Source of the DNA: an uncultured Burkholderiaceae bacterium
GTDB lineage: Bacteria; Pseudomonadota; Gammaproteobacteria; Burkholderiales; Burkholderiaceae
Length of the DNA stretch: 6,366 bases
Reading direction: 5' to 3'
Assembly: GCA_937862845.1 (NCBI GenBank)
Contig: CALMCK010000097.1
Coordinates: forward strand, 1-6,366
The notes beneath the pieces were generated by a model. It ran no database searches, had not been told where the DNA came from, and was given only the letters and a program-made list of their open reading frames with translations. Shown in pieces: positions 1 through 6,006 of the stretch (positions are counted from its first letter, which is position 1; each line of letters opens with the position of its first letter). Made by a program: the position numbers and the translations under genes.

Positions 1-1
1 G

Positions 2-289
2 TCGTTTATTTCCTTGACCAAAGTTTTGCCCATACTCAACCCAGATGAGTTCTCATTGCTCAAAAAAGGCGGCCATGTGTTGGCACTGGTCAAGCCGCAA
101 TTTGAGTTGAGCGCGGACGCGTTGAGCAAAGCGGGCATCGTGAAAAACCCAGACGACTACGCCACGGTGCAAGCGAATATTTTGCAAGCCTGCTTGGCCG
201 CTTCGCTCACCGTCATTGATTATTTTGCCAGCCCGATCACGGGCGGCGACGGCAACCACGAGTTTTTCGTGTTTGCCCAGCAACACTAA
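2..289 (+). CDS. tlyA: TlyA-family rRNA methyltransferase (hemolysin A type), C-terminal part only
   Basis: This is the last 95 codons of a gene whose 5' part, including the S4 RNA-binding domain expected in the family, lies outside the window. TlyA proteins have an RrmJ/FtsJ-like Rossmann fold and transfer a methyl group from S-adenosylmethionine to the 2'-OH of ribosomal RNA; older annotations call them hemolysins. The visible part opens with SFISL, which belongs to the family's DVSFISL stretch. It continues with LVKPQFEL and ends with SPITGGDGNHEFFVF. The Lys of VKPQFE and the Glu of GNHEFF fit the last two members of the K-D-K-E catalytic tetrad of this fold. The stop lies 10 bases before the metF ATG, so the two genes are probably one transcript. 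The exact rRNA target cannot be read from this fragment. Confidence 0.88.
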   Translation, partial: SFISLTKVLPILNPDEFSLLKKGGHVLALVKPQFELSADALSKAGIVKNPDDYATVQANILQACLAASLTVIDYFASPITGGDGNHEFFVFAQQH

Positions 290-293
290 AGGA
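288..293 (+). promoter_or_regulatory. Shine-Dalgarno for metF
   Basis: AAAGGA overlaps the tlyA stop codon and lies 6 bases before the ATG at 300. It supports that ATG rather than any in-frame start further upstream inside tlyA, and suggests translational coupling with tlyA. Confidence 0.6.
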
Positions 294-299
294 CACACC

Positions 300-1130
300 A
301 TGAGTTTAAATATTCCTGTCAGCTTTGAATTTTTCCCACCCAAAACCGCCGAAGGGACAGAAAAACTCGCCAACGCAGTCACTGCGCTGGCCGAATTCAA
401 ACCTGAGTTCTTTTCCTGCACCTATGGCGCAGGCGGCTCGACACAAAACGGCACATTCACCACCGTCGCCGCCATCCGCGAGCGCGGCTTCGACGCGGCA
501 CCGCACCTCTCGTGCGTGGGCTCAACCCATGCGGGCATCCTCGAAATTTTACAACACCTCAAGGCACAAAACGTGCGCCGCATCGTCGCTTTGCGTGGCG
601 ATTTACCATCGGGCATGGGCGGCATGGGAGAGTTTCATTATGCATCCGAACTGGTCAGCTTCATTCGCGAACAAACTGGCGACTGGTTTCACATCGAAGT
701 CGCCGCCTACCCCGAATACCACCCGCAATCATGCAGCCCTGCTGACGATTTAAAACATTTTGTGGCAAAAATGCAAGCAGGCGCCAACTCCGCCATCACC
801 CAGTATTTTTACAATGCCGATGCCTACGCCCGATTCGTCGACGCTGCCAGGGCAGCAGGCGTGACCGCACCCATCGTGCCAGGGATTATGCCCATCACCA
901 ATTACAGTCAACTGGCGCGCTTCTCCGACGTTTGCGGCGCCGAGCTGCCCCGTTGGATACGCTTAAAGCTGGCCAGCTTCGGTGATGACCGTGCCTCGAT
1001 TACCGAATTCGGACAAGAAGTTGTGATACACTTATGTGAACGATTGATAGAGCTCGGCGCACCTGCGCTGCATTTCTACACACTCAATCAAGCAAAACCA
1101 TCTGCCGCCGTATTGCATGCTCTAAAGTGA
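300..1130 (+). CDS. metF: 5,10-methylenetetrahydrofolate reductase
   Basis: MetF reduces 5,10-methylene-THF to 5-methyl-THF using FAD and NAD(P)H, supplying the methyl group for methionine synthesis in the cytosol. The 276-residue product is slightly shorter than E. coli MetF and is a full-length single TIM-barrel protein. Family signatures run in order: SFEFFPPK (residues 8–15, with the catalytic Glu at 10), TYGAGGS (41–47), PHLSCVGSTHAGI (68–80), LRGD (98–101, with the flavin-site Asp at 101), AYPEYHPQ (136–143), ITQYFYNAD (166–174, substrate-site Gln at 168), PGIMPI (194–199) and LHFYTLNQA (257–265). The open frame extends back to 216 inside tlyA, but the family N-terminus begins just after the ATG at 300, which also has the AAAGGA site. 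The overlap of functions around S-adenosylmethionine and methyl supply with the upstream methyltransferase may be only positional. No riboswitch is visible before the gene. Confidence 0.97.
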   Translation: MSLNIPVSFEFFPPKTAEGTEKLANAVTALAEFKPEFFSCTYGAGGSTQNGTFTTVAAIRERGFDAAPHLSCVGSTHAGILEILQHLKAQNVRRIVALRGDLPSGMGGMGEFHYASELVSFIREQTGDWFHIEVAAYPEYHPQSCSPADDLKHFVAKMQAGANSAITQYFYNADAYARFVDAARAAGVTAPIVPGIMPITNYSQLARFSDVCGAELPRWIRLKLASFGDDRASITEFGQEVVIHLCERLIELGAPALHFYTLNQAKPSAAVLHALK

Positions 1131-1169
1131 ATCGCGTCAACCCAAACACCGCTTGCGCACTTAATGCTT

Positions 1170-1199
1170 TTGTACTTAACCCATAACGACCCGTATTTT
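1170..1199 (+). promoter_or_regulatory. Weak candidate promoter for the small exported protein pair
   Basis: The 86-base gap after metF contains TTGTAC (1170–1175) and TATTTT (1194–1199) separated by 18 bases, ahead of the ATG at 1217. These match the sigma-70 boxes at about 3 of 6 and 4 of 6 positions, so the call is weak. No hairpin terminator for metF is visible in the same gap, so read-through from metF is an alternative source of transcription. Confidence 0.22.
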
Positions 1200-1216
1200 T
1201 AATTAGAACACGCACC

Positions 1217-1654
1217 ATGAAAAAAATCCTCACCTGCTTGGCCATCGCCAGCGCCTTTGCCGCAGCACCCGCATGGGCACAAAACAGCGCAGTCAACGCA
1301 CAGCAACAACAAAACAATGCCTACGTCTCTCAAAAAACTGCGGTGATTTTTGACTGCACCGCGCCAAAAGCACCTGCGGGCTGGAAAACCATTATTTTGC
1401 AACTGGTGAAAAAAGACAACAACTTCACACTGTTCACCTCCGCCGTCATGGGCGACAACACCATCGCTCAGTTCGCCACCTGCGACATCAGTCAAGTCGC
1501 ACAAAACATGTTTGATTTAACCAACGTCATGACCGACGAGGATCAAAAAAACTGGAAAGTCATTTTATTACAAGCCCAGCCCAACCGCTCAGTGGTGTTT
1601 CAAGCCTTAACCCAAGCCGATGTCGTGCGCATCAACAGCGGCAAAACCCAGTAA
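1217..1654 (+). CDS. Small exported protein of unknown function (two-cysteine paralogue 1)
   Basis: I do not recognise this 145-residue protein as a named family. The N-terminus is a clear Sec signal peptide: two lysines, a hydrophobic stretch, then APAWA before Gln22, giving an AxA signal peptidase I site after residue 21. There is no lipobox cysteine at the cleavage site and no later membrane segment, so it is probably a soluble periplasmic or secreted protein. The mature start is Gln/Asn-rich (residues 22–34). The mature protein has exactly two cysteines, Cys47 in C-x3-KAP-x-G and Cys89 in CDxSQxAxxM, which could form a disulphide in the periplasm. The same landmarks occur in the next gene, 41 bases downstream, so the two look like a diverged tandem duplication in one operon. 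The Shine-Dalgarno is weak (TAGAA region). Coding status is supported by the signal peptide and by the paralogue. Confidence 0.82.
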   Translation: MKKILTCLAIASAFAAAPAWAQNSAVNAQQQQNNAYVSQKTAVIFDCTAPKAPAGWKTIILQLVKKDNNFTLFTSAVMGDNTIAQFATCDISQVAQNMFDLTNVMTDEDQKNWKVILLQAQPNRSVVFQALTQADVVRINSGKTQ

Positions 1655-1695
1655 CTTCCCACCATAAAATAATCCCTTACTATATTGGAGTTGAT

Positions 1696-2166
1696 ATGAA
1701 AAACAGCATCAAAGCCCTCATTCTCGCCGCCAGCTTAACCACATTCAATGCAATGGCGCAGACCGACGCCGCCGCACCGGCCACCAAACAGCTGTCCAGC
1801 ACACAAGAAAAAGACATCCGCGCCGTCGCCGCCAACATCGTTAAATGCGCCATGGTCAAAGCCCCAAAAGGCACCGTATCAATTCAAACAGAACTCTACC
1901 CCATCGATGAGAAATCAGCCCAAGTCACTGTCATCGCCATCAATGACAAACAAGAAAAAACCATTGTGCAACCCTGCGACAACAGTCAAATCGCCGCTCA
2001 AATGTATTCAATCGCCCCTTACTTGCCCGCAAAAGCCGACGAAAAATATGTGGGCTACTTAATGGTCAACTCAGTGGACGGACAAACAGTCTTTGCGCGA
2101 CTCATCCCCGCCAGCGAACTGGAAAAAGCCAACGCAGCCGCACAAGCTGCAACACCTCAGAAGTAA
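1696..2166 (+). CDS. Small exported protein of unknown function (two-cysteine paralogue 2)
   Basis: This 156-residue protein is not one I can name. It has a Sec signal peptide ending NAMA before Gln22 (AxA site after residue 21) and no further membrane segment, so a soluble periplasmic location is likely. The mature part starts with an Ala/Thr/Pro-rich linker (23–36) and ends with an Ala-rich tail (144–156). Between them lie Cys51 in C-x3-KAP-x-G, Cys94 in CDxSQxAxxM, and VFxxL at 132–136. These match the previous gene, and Cys94-to-Phe133 aligns without gaps to Cys89-to-Phe128 there, with 9 of 40 identical positions by my count. The start has a good Shine-Dalgarno (TTGGAG, 1685–1690, 5 bases before ATG). 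It follows its paralogue by 41 bases and is followed by a strong terminator, which suggests a two-gene unit ending here. Confidence 0.83.
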   Translation: MKNSIKALILAASLTTFNAMAQTDAAAPATKQLSSTQEKDIRAVAANIVKCAMVKAPKGTVSIQTELYPIDEKSAQVTVIAINDKQEKTIVQPCDNSQIAAQMYSIAPYLPAKADEKYVGYLMVNSVDGQTVFARLIPASELEKANAAAQAATPQK

Positions 2167-2183
2167 TCCCAAACCATCATAGG

Positions 2184-2207
2184 AAGGCCGCTTTGGCGGC
2201 CTTTTTT
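2184..2207 (+). terminator. Intrinsic terminator after the exported protein pair
   Basis: AAGGCCGC (2184–2191) pairs perfectly with GCGGCCTT (2196–2203) around a TTTG loop, followed by a T-tract at 2202–2207. It is a GC-rich 8-bp stem with a run of U, positioned 17 bases after the stop at 2166. The T-tract ends only two bases before the ATG of the next gene, so the hairpin lies wholly in that gene's immediate 5' leader. Confidence 0.88.
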
Positions 2208-2209
2208 CA

Positions 2210-2914
2210 ATGAAAAAAGCAAAACCCCTGCCGCTCGATAAAATCATCCAAAACCAAGGTTTCGGTACGCGCGCTTACTGCCGCGCACTCATCGAGGCCA
2301 ACGATGTCATGGTGCGCGGTGCGCCGTGCGATGATCCTGACGCGTTGTTTGACTTGGCAGATTTGGATTTTAGCATCGAAGGTGAGCCACACCGCTATCG
2401 GACGAATGTCTACATTGTGCTGAACAAGCCCGTTGATTTTGAATGTTCGCAGAAACCAAAACATCATAAAAGTGTGCTTGCATTACTGCCCAGTTATCTG
2501 CGTGAGCGCAGCAATCAAAGCGTGCAACCGGTCGGCCGCCTCGATGTGGACACCACGGGATTACTGCTGCTGTCCGACGATGGCCAGTTCATCCATAAAA
2601 ACACCTCGCCCAAGAAACAAGTGGATAAGGTGTATCACGCCACATGCAAACACGCCATGGATGACGCGTTTTTGACTGAGCTCAAAAATGGTGTGTTACT
2701 GCACGATGAAAATCAAACCATTAAAGCCGTCAATGCGCGCGCGCTCACTACTCATCTGCTGGAGTTGACCATTCAAGAAGGCAAATACCATCAGGTCAAG
2801 CGCATGATTGCCGCAGCGGGCAATCGCTGTGAGGCGCTGCATCGGCTGTCGGTCGGTGAATTTTCTTTACCCACAGACTTGGCGATTGGTGATTGGCGAT
2901 TTTTGGAGCTGTGA
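2210..2914 (+). CDS. rsuA: 16S rRNA pseudouridine(516) synthase, RsuA family
   Basis: RsuA-type enzymes convert a uridine of 16S rRNA (U516 in E. coli) to pseudouridine during small-subunit assembly. The 234-residue length matches the family. An N-terminal S4-like RNA-binding domain spans about residues 9–60 (LDKIIQNQGFGTRAYCRALI, then NDVMVRG). The catalytic domain follows, with YIVLNKPVDFEC (68–79), the signature GRLDVDTTGLLLLSDDG (109–125, catalytic Asp112), KVYHATC (140–146) and EGKYHQVKRM (190–199). The related paralogues RsuA, RluE and RluF share these motifs; the size and the LNKP…EC stretch favour RsuA. The ATG at 2210 is favoured because the S4 domain begins within ten residues and no later ATG is suitable. 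No Shine-Dalgarno sits at normal spacing, because a terminator hairpin fills the leader; the nearest purine run is AGGAAGG at 2181–2187. The gene converges on the thioesterase with an 82-base gap. Confidence 0.92.
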   Translation: MKKAKPLPLDKIIQNQGFGTRAYCRALIEANDVMVRGAPCDDPDALFDLADLDFSIEGEPHRYRTNVYIVLNKPVDFECSQKPKHHKSVLALLPSYLRERSNQSVQPVGRLDVDTTGLLLLSDDGQFIHKNTSPKKQVDKVYHATCKHAMDDAFLTELKNGVLLHDENQTIKAVNARALTTHLLELTIQEGKYHQVKRMIAAAGNRCEALHRLSVGEFSLPTDLAIGDWRFLEL

Positions 2915-2996
2915 TTTGTTGAGTCGCCGTGCTGTTTGTCCACGTCAGCATCTGTTTGATGAACGGCCGAAATGAGTGATGAATGATTTCAAACCA

Positions 2997-3410
2997 TCAT
3001 TCAGCAGTCCCTTTCATGAATGCGGCCCGCACGTTTTCAGGCACACTCACAGGTCTTTTGGTGGTGATGCTCACGCAGACCATCAGTATGGTCGCACGAC
3101 ACACCTCAACGCCATCATGAACAATGGTTTGCGCCAATGTAATCGATGAGCGCCCCAAGGTGAGCACTTGCGCTGTTGCCTCTATCTGCGCATCAATCGT
3201 CAATGGCGAGAGCCACTCAATATCAGCAGAACGGATCACAAAACCAATGCCCATTTCCATCAGCGGACCATGATCCAAATCAGCTGCACGCAGCCAGTCG
3301 GTGCGCGCGCGTTCAAAATACTTGATGTAATTGGCATGGTAAATAATGCCCAATGCATCAGTGTCCTCAAAATACAACTTAATCGGCATGCTAAATATTG
3401 GATATGTCAT
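2997..3410 (-). CDS. YbgC/4HBT-type acyl-CoA thioesterase (hotdog fold)
   Basis: Single-domain hotdog thioesterases hydrolyse acyl-CoA or similar thioesters in the cytosol. From the chosen start the protein has 137 residues, the normal size. Near the N-terminus it carries YFEDTDALGIIYHANYIKYFERAR, the family pattern with catalytic Asp18 and His25, and later RSADIEWLSPLTID, typical of the central strands. With the ATG at 3410, Asp18 and His25 fall at the same distance from the N-terminus as I recall for E. coli YbgC, which is why I prefer it. A longer frame starts at ATG 3467 and would add 19 residues, beginning 8 bases after the monooxygenase stop; neither start has a strong Shine-Dalgarno. 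The gene follows the monooxygenase on the same strand and is probably co-transcribed. YbgC usually sits with tol-pal genes, which are absent here, so this may be a separate paralogue with an unknown substrate. Confidence 0.9.
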   Translation of the reverse strand: MTYPIFSMPIKLYFEDTDALGIIYHANYIKYFERARTDWLRAADLDHGPLMEMGIGFVIRSADIEWLSPLTIDAQIEATAQVLTLGRSSITLAQTIVHDGVEVCRATILMVCVSITTKRPVSVPENVRAAFMKGTAE

Positions 3411-3475
3411 GTCATCTTTCTGTGTTCGTTGTTTCAAAAAATCAACCCGCTCAATCAATTGTGCCATAAAAATTC

Positions 3476-4699
3476 TTAAAACGGCACAATACCATCCACA
3501 TCAAAATCACGGCGAAACCAGCCCTGCTTCGCCCCAACCAAAGTGCGCGCGCCGACGCGCCGCACCGCAGGGACAATGTTTCCTGAATTCATGAATCTGT
3601 CGCGCAGCCACGGTGCCACCGTGCGATTGGATTGGAACAACGGCGTCAACCAGCGACTCGCCCATTGATAGTAGCGCAGATGGTGTTTGCGCGCAGCACT
3701 GTATTGCGACAATGCCTCGGGCACGTCATTCGCTTGCCGCAGCATTTGCGTGAGCACATACGCATCCAGCAATCCCATGGTCGCTCCTTGTCCGAGCTGA
3801 GGGCTCATCGCATGCGCCGCATCACCGATGAGCACCACTCGACGGTCGTGCCAATGCGGCATGACCACATCAGAATAGCGTGCCGCAGCGATTTGCCCAC
3901 CGTCGATCAGTCCTGCGAGGAACTCAGCCAGCTCTGGCCAGAGTTGCAGCACTTCATTTTTGAACTCATCCAATGAGGGCTTGTCCGCCAATCGCGCGGC
4001 GGGTACACTCCAAAAAAGACTCGCCATCTCCTGCCCACCAAAATTCCCCATTGGCAGCACGCCCGCCATCTGCCGCGCCGCCAAATACCGTTGCAACAAC
4101 ACATCCCTCGACCAGCCCGCCGTCATCGGTAAAATCGCCCAAAATGCGCCCCACGGATAGGGCTTGGCGGTGTATGCGATGTCGAGCTGAGCGCGCAGTT
4201 TAGAGTGCACCCCTTCTGCATCGATGAGCAAATCATGCGTCGCAGATTCGTCATTGACCGCAGACAACAACACTTGCGCACCATTTTGTTTGAGCTGCAC
4301 CACATCCATACCCGTGCGCACAGTCACATTGGGCAACAGCCGCAGACGGCGCCACAGCGCATCATATAAAGCACCGCGATGGATGCCCAAACCATACGAG
4401 TCCGCACGCCAATCCTCATAGCGCGAATCCAACACCACTTGGCCACGTGGATTGTGCCCCAACAGCTGAATGATTTGCGCCCCCTGCATCTCCGCCTCCA
4501 TCGACGCATCCAAAGCCCGCAGCACCGCCAACCCCATCGGCTGCAATAAAATCCCAGCACCGACCGCGCGTGGCTCAATCACCTGCTCATATAAAGTCAC
4601 TTGTGCGCCCAAACGCCCCAGCATCAAAGCTGCCGCCGCACCTGCAATGCCGCCACCGACCACGCCAACCGACAATTTTTCCAATGAGACCGACATCAT
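3476..4699 (-). CDS. FAD-dependent monooxygenase, group A flavoprotein hydroxylase family
   Basis: Members use FAD and NAD(P)H to insert one oxygen atom into an aromatic or similar substrate; salicylate hydroxylase, UbiH and TetX are relatives. The 407-residue length is typical. The N-terminal Rossmann motif GGGIAG (15–20) is followed by the ribose-binding Glu38 at the end of the second strand (TLYE). The GD motif GDAAHAMSPQLGQGATMGLLDA (292–313) is complete. The middle motif, normally containing Asp-Gly, reads LLIDAEGVHSKLR (157–169), so Asp is replaced by Glu162. No N-terminal export signal or membrane segment is seen, so it is cytosolic. The protein begins with two consecutive methionines; see the ribosome site entry. 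A terminator separates it from the upstream VWA gene, and the thioesterase follows closely, so these two form the likely operon. The substrate cannot be assigned from sequence. Confidence 0.9.
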   Translation of the reverse strand: MMSVSLEKLSVGVVGGGIAGAAAALMLGRLGAQVTLYEQVIEPRAVGAGILLQPMGLAVLRALDASMEAEMQGAQIIQLLGHNPRGQVVLDSRYEDWRADSYGLGIHRGALYDALWRRLRLLPNVTVRTGMDVVQLKQNGAQVLLSAVNDESATHDLLIDAEGVHSKLRAQLDIAYTAKPYPWGAFWAILPMTAGWSRDVLLQRYLAARQMAGVLPMGNFGGQEMASLFWSVPAARLADKPSLDEFKNEVLQLWPELAEFLAGLIDGGQIAAARYSDVVMPHWHDRRVVLIGDAAHAMSPQLGQGATMGLLDAYVLTQMLRQANDVPEALSQYSAARKHHLRYYQWASRWLTPLFQSNRTVAPWLRDRFMNSGNIVPAVRRVGARTLVGAKQGWFRRDFDVDGIVPF

Positions 4700-4705
4700 T
4701 CACCT
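4700..4705 (-). promoter_or_regulatory. Shine-Dalgarno of the monooxygenase, placed for the second ATG
   Basis: AGGTGA on the minus strand directly abuts the first ATG (4697–4699), leaving no spacer. It stands 3 bases from the second ATG (4694–4696), a less extreme spacing. Initiation at the second codon is therefore more likely, shortening the protein by one residue to 406. Confidence 0.5.
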
Positions 4706-4730
4706 ATTTATTTTTGAAAAAACCAGACAC

Positions 4731-4756
4731 AAAAAAACCGAGATGCTCTCGGTTTT
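4731..4756 (-). terminator. Intrinsic terminator after the VWA gene
   Basis: Read on the minus strand, a 10-bp perfect stem (positions 4756–4747 with 4743–4734) closes on a 3-base loop and ends in seven consecutive T (4737–4731), four of them in the stem. The core is CCGAGA/TCTCGG. It lies 25 bases beyond the VWA stop and about 32 bases before the monooxygenase start, isolating the two. The stem's outer A/T pairs mean it could act weakly in the opposite direction too, but no plus-strand gene ends here. Confidence 0.8.
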
Positions 4757-4780
4757 AAAAATCAAAGTGTAACCATTTAC

Positions 4781-5920
4781 TCAACGGTTTGCTTGGCTAA
4801 AGCCCTTTTTCTCTGCGATTTTAAAGATTGATTTTTCAATGGCGGCACCCAAATCATCCGCCCCTTGGCTCAATTTGGCTTGCGCATCAATATAGTCTTG
4901 TCGTTGCACAGCGAGTTTGCCTATTTCTGTCTGAATGCTTTCGCGCTCTGCGGTTTTTGCTTCGATAAACGCCACTTTTTCACGCTCTGATTTGCCTTTT
5001 AACTCAGCTGGCAACGCTGAGTCATCGGCCTGACTGATGAAGTTCTTATCTTTCTTGTATCGGTCCACCACATCCCAATCACTGTTGCTGTAGGCCGAGT
5101 TTTTTGACTTCGTGACCGCACGATCGACGCTCACACTCGGCGCGAGTGCCGCAGCATTTTCATCTTGGTTGCTTTGTTTGAGCTTGCTCGTGCTGCCACT
5201 GCGGCCATAGCCATAATAGGTGTTGTTCAATTTCCCATTGAGTTGAGAGATTTTTTCATCATAAGGCGTTTCGATGTATTGGATTTTTTTATCTGAATCA
5301 ATTGAGAAGTACTGGCCGCCGCCGAGCTGTGCACCGTCCTTCCAAAATTCATTGATGCCTTGCGCGGCATCACCGCAGTAAATGGTGTTGATATAAATGT
5401 CTTTGCTGCGGGCATCGCTGATCGCCTCGCGATAGTCCACGCTACCTTGCTTGAACGACTCATTGCCCGCGACATAGATGAGCTTCATGCTGTTGCGCGC
5501 GCCGCTCCATTTGAGTTGTGCGCTGGCATCGGTGATGGCTGCACCGACATATTCGTTTCCACCATTGGTGCGCAGGGCAAATAATTTTTCGGAAATACTG
5601 TCCAAATCTTGCGTGAGCGGCATGGCTTGGCGCACCCAGTTGTCCTTTTGGCTCAAGCCATTGTTGCCGTATTCATACAATGCGATTTTAATCGTCGGCG
5701 TTTTGCCGTTGTATTTCAGCGTGGTGAGTGTGTTGACAATGTTCCACAGGCGTGATTTTGCTTGTTCGATCAAGCCATCCATGCTGTTTGATGTGTCCAA
5801 CAGCAGCGCGACTTCAATGGTGGTTGAGCCGTCATCAACGGGCGCAATTCTTTTGGCTTGGGCGGTGTGGATGGTGACCAATGTGCTGGCCACGAGCAGG
5901 CCGCTGGCGATTTTTTTCAT
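4781..5920 (-). CDS. Exported von Willebrand factor A (VWA) domain protein
   Basis: The 379-residue protein begins with a Sec signal peptide (lysines, hydrophobic core, AQA before Lys23), so it acts outside the cytoplasm. A VWA domain spans roughly residues 34–215. Strand 1 carries the metal-site motif DTSNSM (42–47, DxSxS intact). Further landmarks are GGNEYVGAAI (120–129), LIYVAGNESF (147–156), INTIYCGDAAQG (177–188) and GGGQYFSID (200–208). Where classical VWA domains have an Asp-Gly after the fourth strand, this has Ala-Gly-Asn-Glu. A linker rich in Ser/Asn/Lys (240–300) leads to a charged, probably helical or coiled-coil region (310–352) and a C-terminal stretch ending KKGFSQANR. VWA domains usually bind protein partners through a metal; the partner is unknown. 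The Shine-Dalgarno AGGAGA (5927–5932, 6 bases before ATG) is strong and fixes the start. The gene appears monocistronic, with a terminator behind it and a palindrome in front. Confidence 0.9.
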   Translation of the reverse strand: MKKIASGLLVASTLVTIHTAQAKRIAPVDDGSTTIEVALLLDTSNSMDGLIEQAKSRLWNIVNTLTTLKYNGKTPTIKIALYEYGNNGLSQKDNWVRQAMPLTQDLDSISEKLFALRTNGGNEYVGAAITDASAQLKWSGARNSMKLIYVAGNESFKQGSVDYREAISDARSKDIYINTIYCGDAAQGINEFWKDGAQLGGGQYFSIDSDKKIQYIETPYDEKISQLNGKLNNTYYGYGRSGSTSKLKQSNQDENAAALAPSVSVDRAVTKSKNSAYSNSDWDVVDRYKKDKNFISQADDSALPAELKGKSEREKVAFIEAKTAERESIQTEIGKLAVQRQDYIDAQAKLSQGADDLGAAIEKSIFKIAEKKGFSQANR

Positions 5921-5936
5921 GTGGATTCTCCTGATG

Positions 5937-5950
5937 TTTGATTAATCAAA
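5937..5950. promoter_or_regulatory. Perfect 14-bp palindrome upstream of the VWA gene, candidate operator
   Basis: TTTGATTAATCAAA is its own reverse complement and lies 4 bases beyond the Shine-Dalgarno of the VWA gene, 16 bases before its ATG. As RNA it has no room for a proper loop, so a dimeric DNA-binding protein site is more plausible than a hairpin. I see no convincing sigma-70 promoter around it; TGTCAG at 5961–5966 (CTGACA on the minus strand) resembles a -35 box but has no good -10 partner. The cognate regulator is not in the window. Confidence 0.4.
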
Positions 5951-6006
5951 TAGTTTAAGGTGTCAGCACGACATCCGTTGACCACCCGCCACGATGTCCA
6001 CAACTC

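Noticed and set aside
216..299. In-frame extension of metF upstream to an alternative start inside tlyA.
   Set aside because: It would add 28 residues unlike MetF. The family N-terminus begins just after ATG 300, which has its own AAAGGA site.
53..421. 122-codon open frame on the minus strand.
   Set aside because: It is antisense to the tlyA end and metF, both firmly identified. Its translation has no recognisable motif.
2171..3000. Ten-base word AAACCATCAT present at 2171–2180 and 2991–3000, near two gene ends.
   Set aside because: Two copies of a 10-mer with no extension or palindromic structure are not enough to call a repeat family.
2981..3002. Inverted repeat GAATGAT/ATCATTC between the convergent rsuA and thioesterase genes, considered as a bidirectional terminator.
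   Set aside because: It is only 7 bp, AT-rich, with an 8-base loop and no T-tract on either strand, and it overlaps the thioesterase stop.
3632..3976. 114-codon open frame on the plus strand.
   Set aside because: It is antisense to the monooxygenase, whose motifs cover this area. The translation is Arg/His/Gln-rich, as expected of a shadow frame.
5478..5945. 155-codon open frame on the plus strand with hydrophobic stretches.
   Set aside because: It lies antisense to the VWA domain and signal peptide, which are clearly real. The hydrophobicity reflects the complement of that gene.
5970..5998. Inverted repeat GACATC/GATGTC between nagZ and the VWA gene, considered as a nagZ terminator.
   Set aside because: The stem is 6 bp with a 17-base loop and no following T-run on the minus strand.
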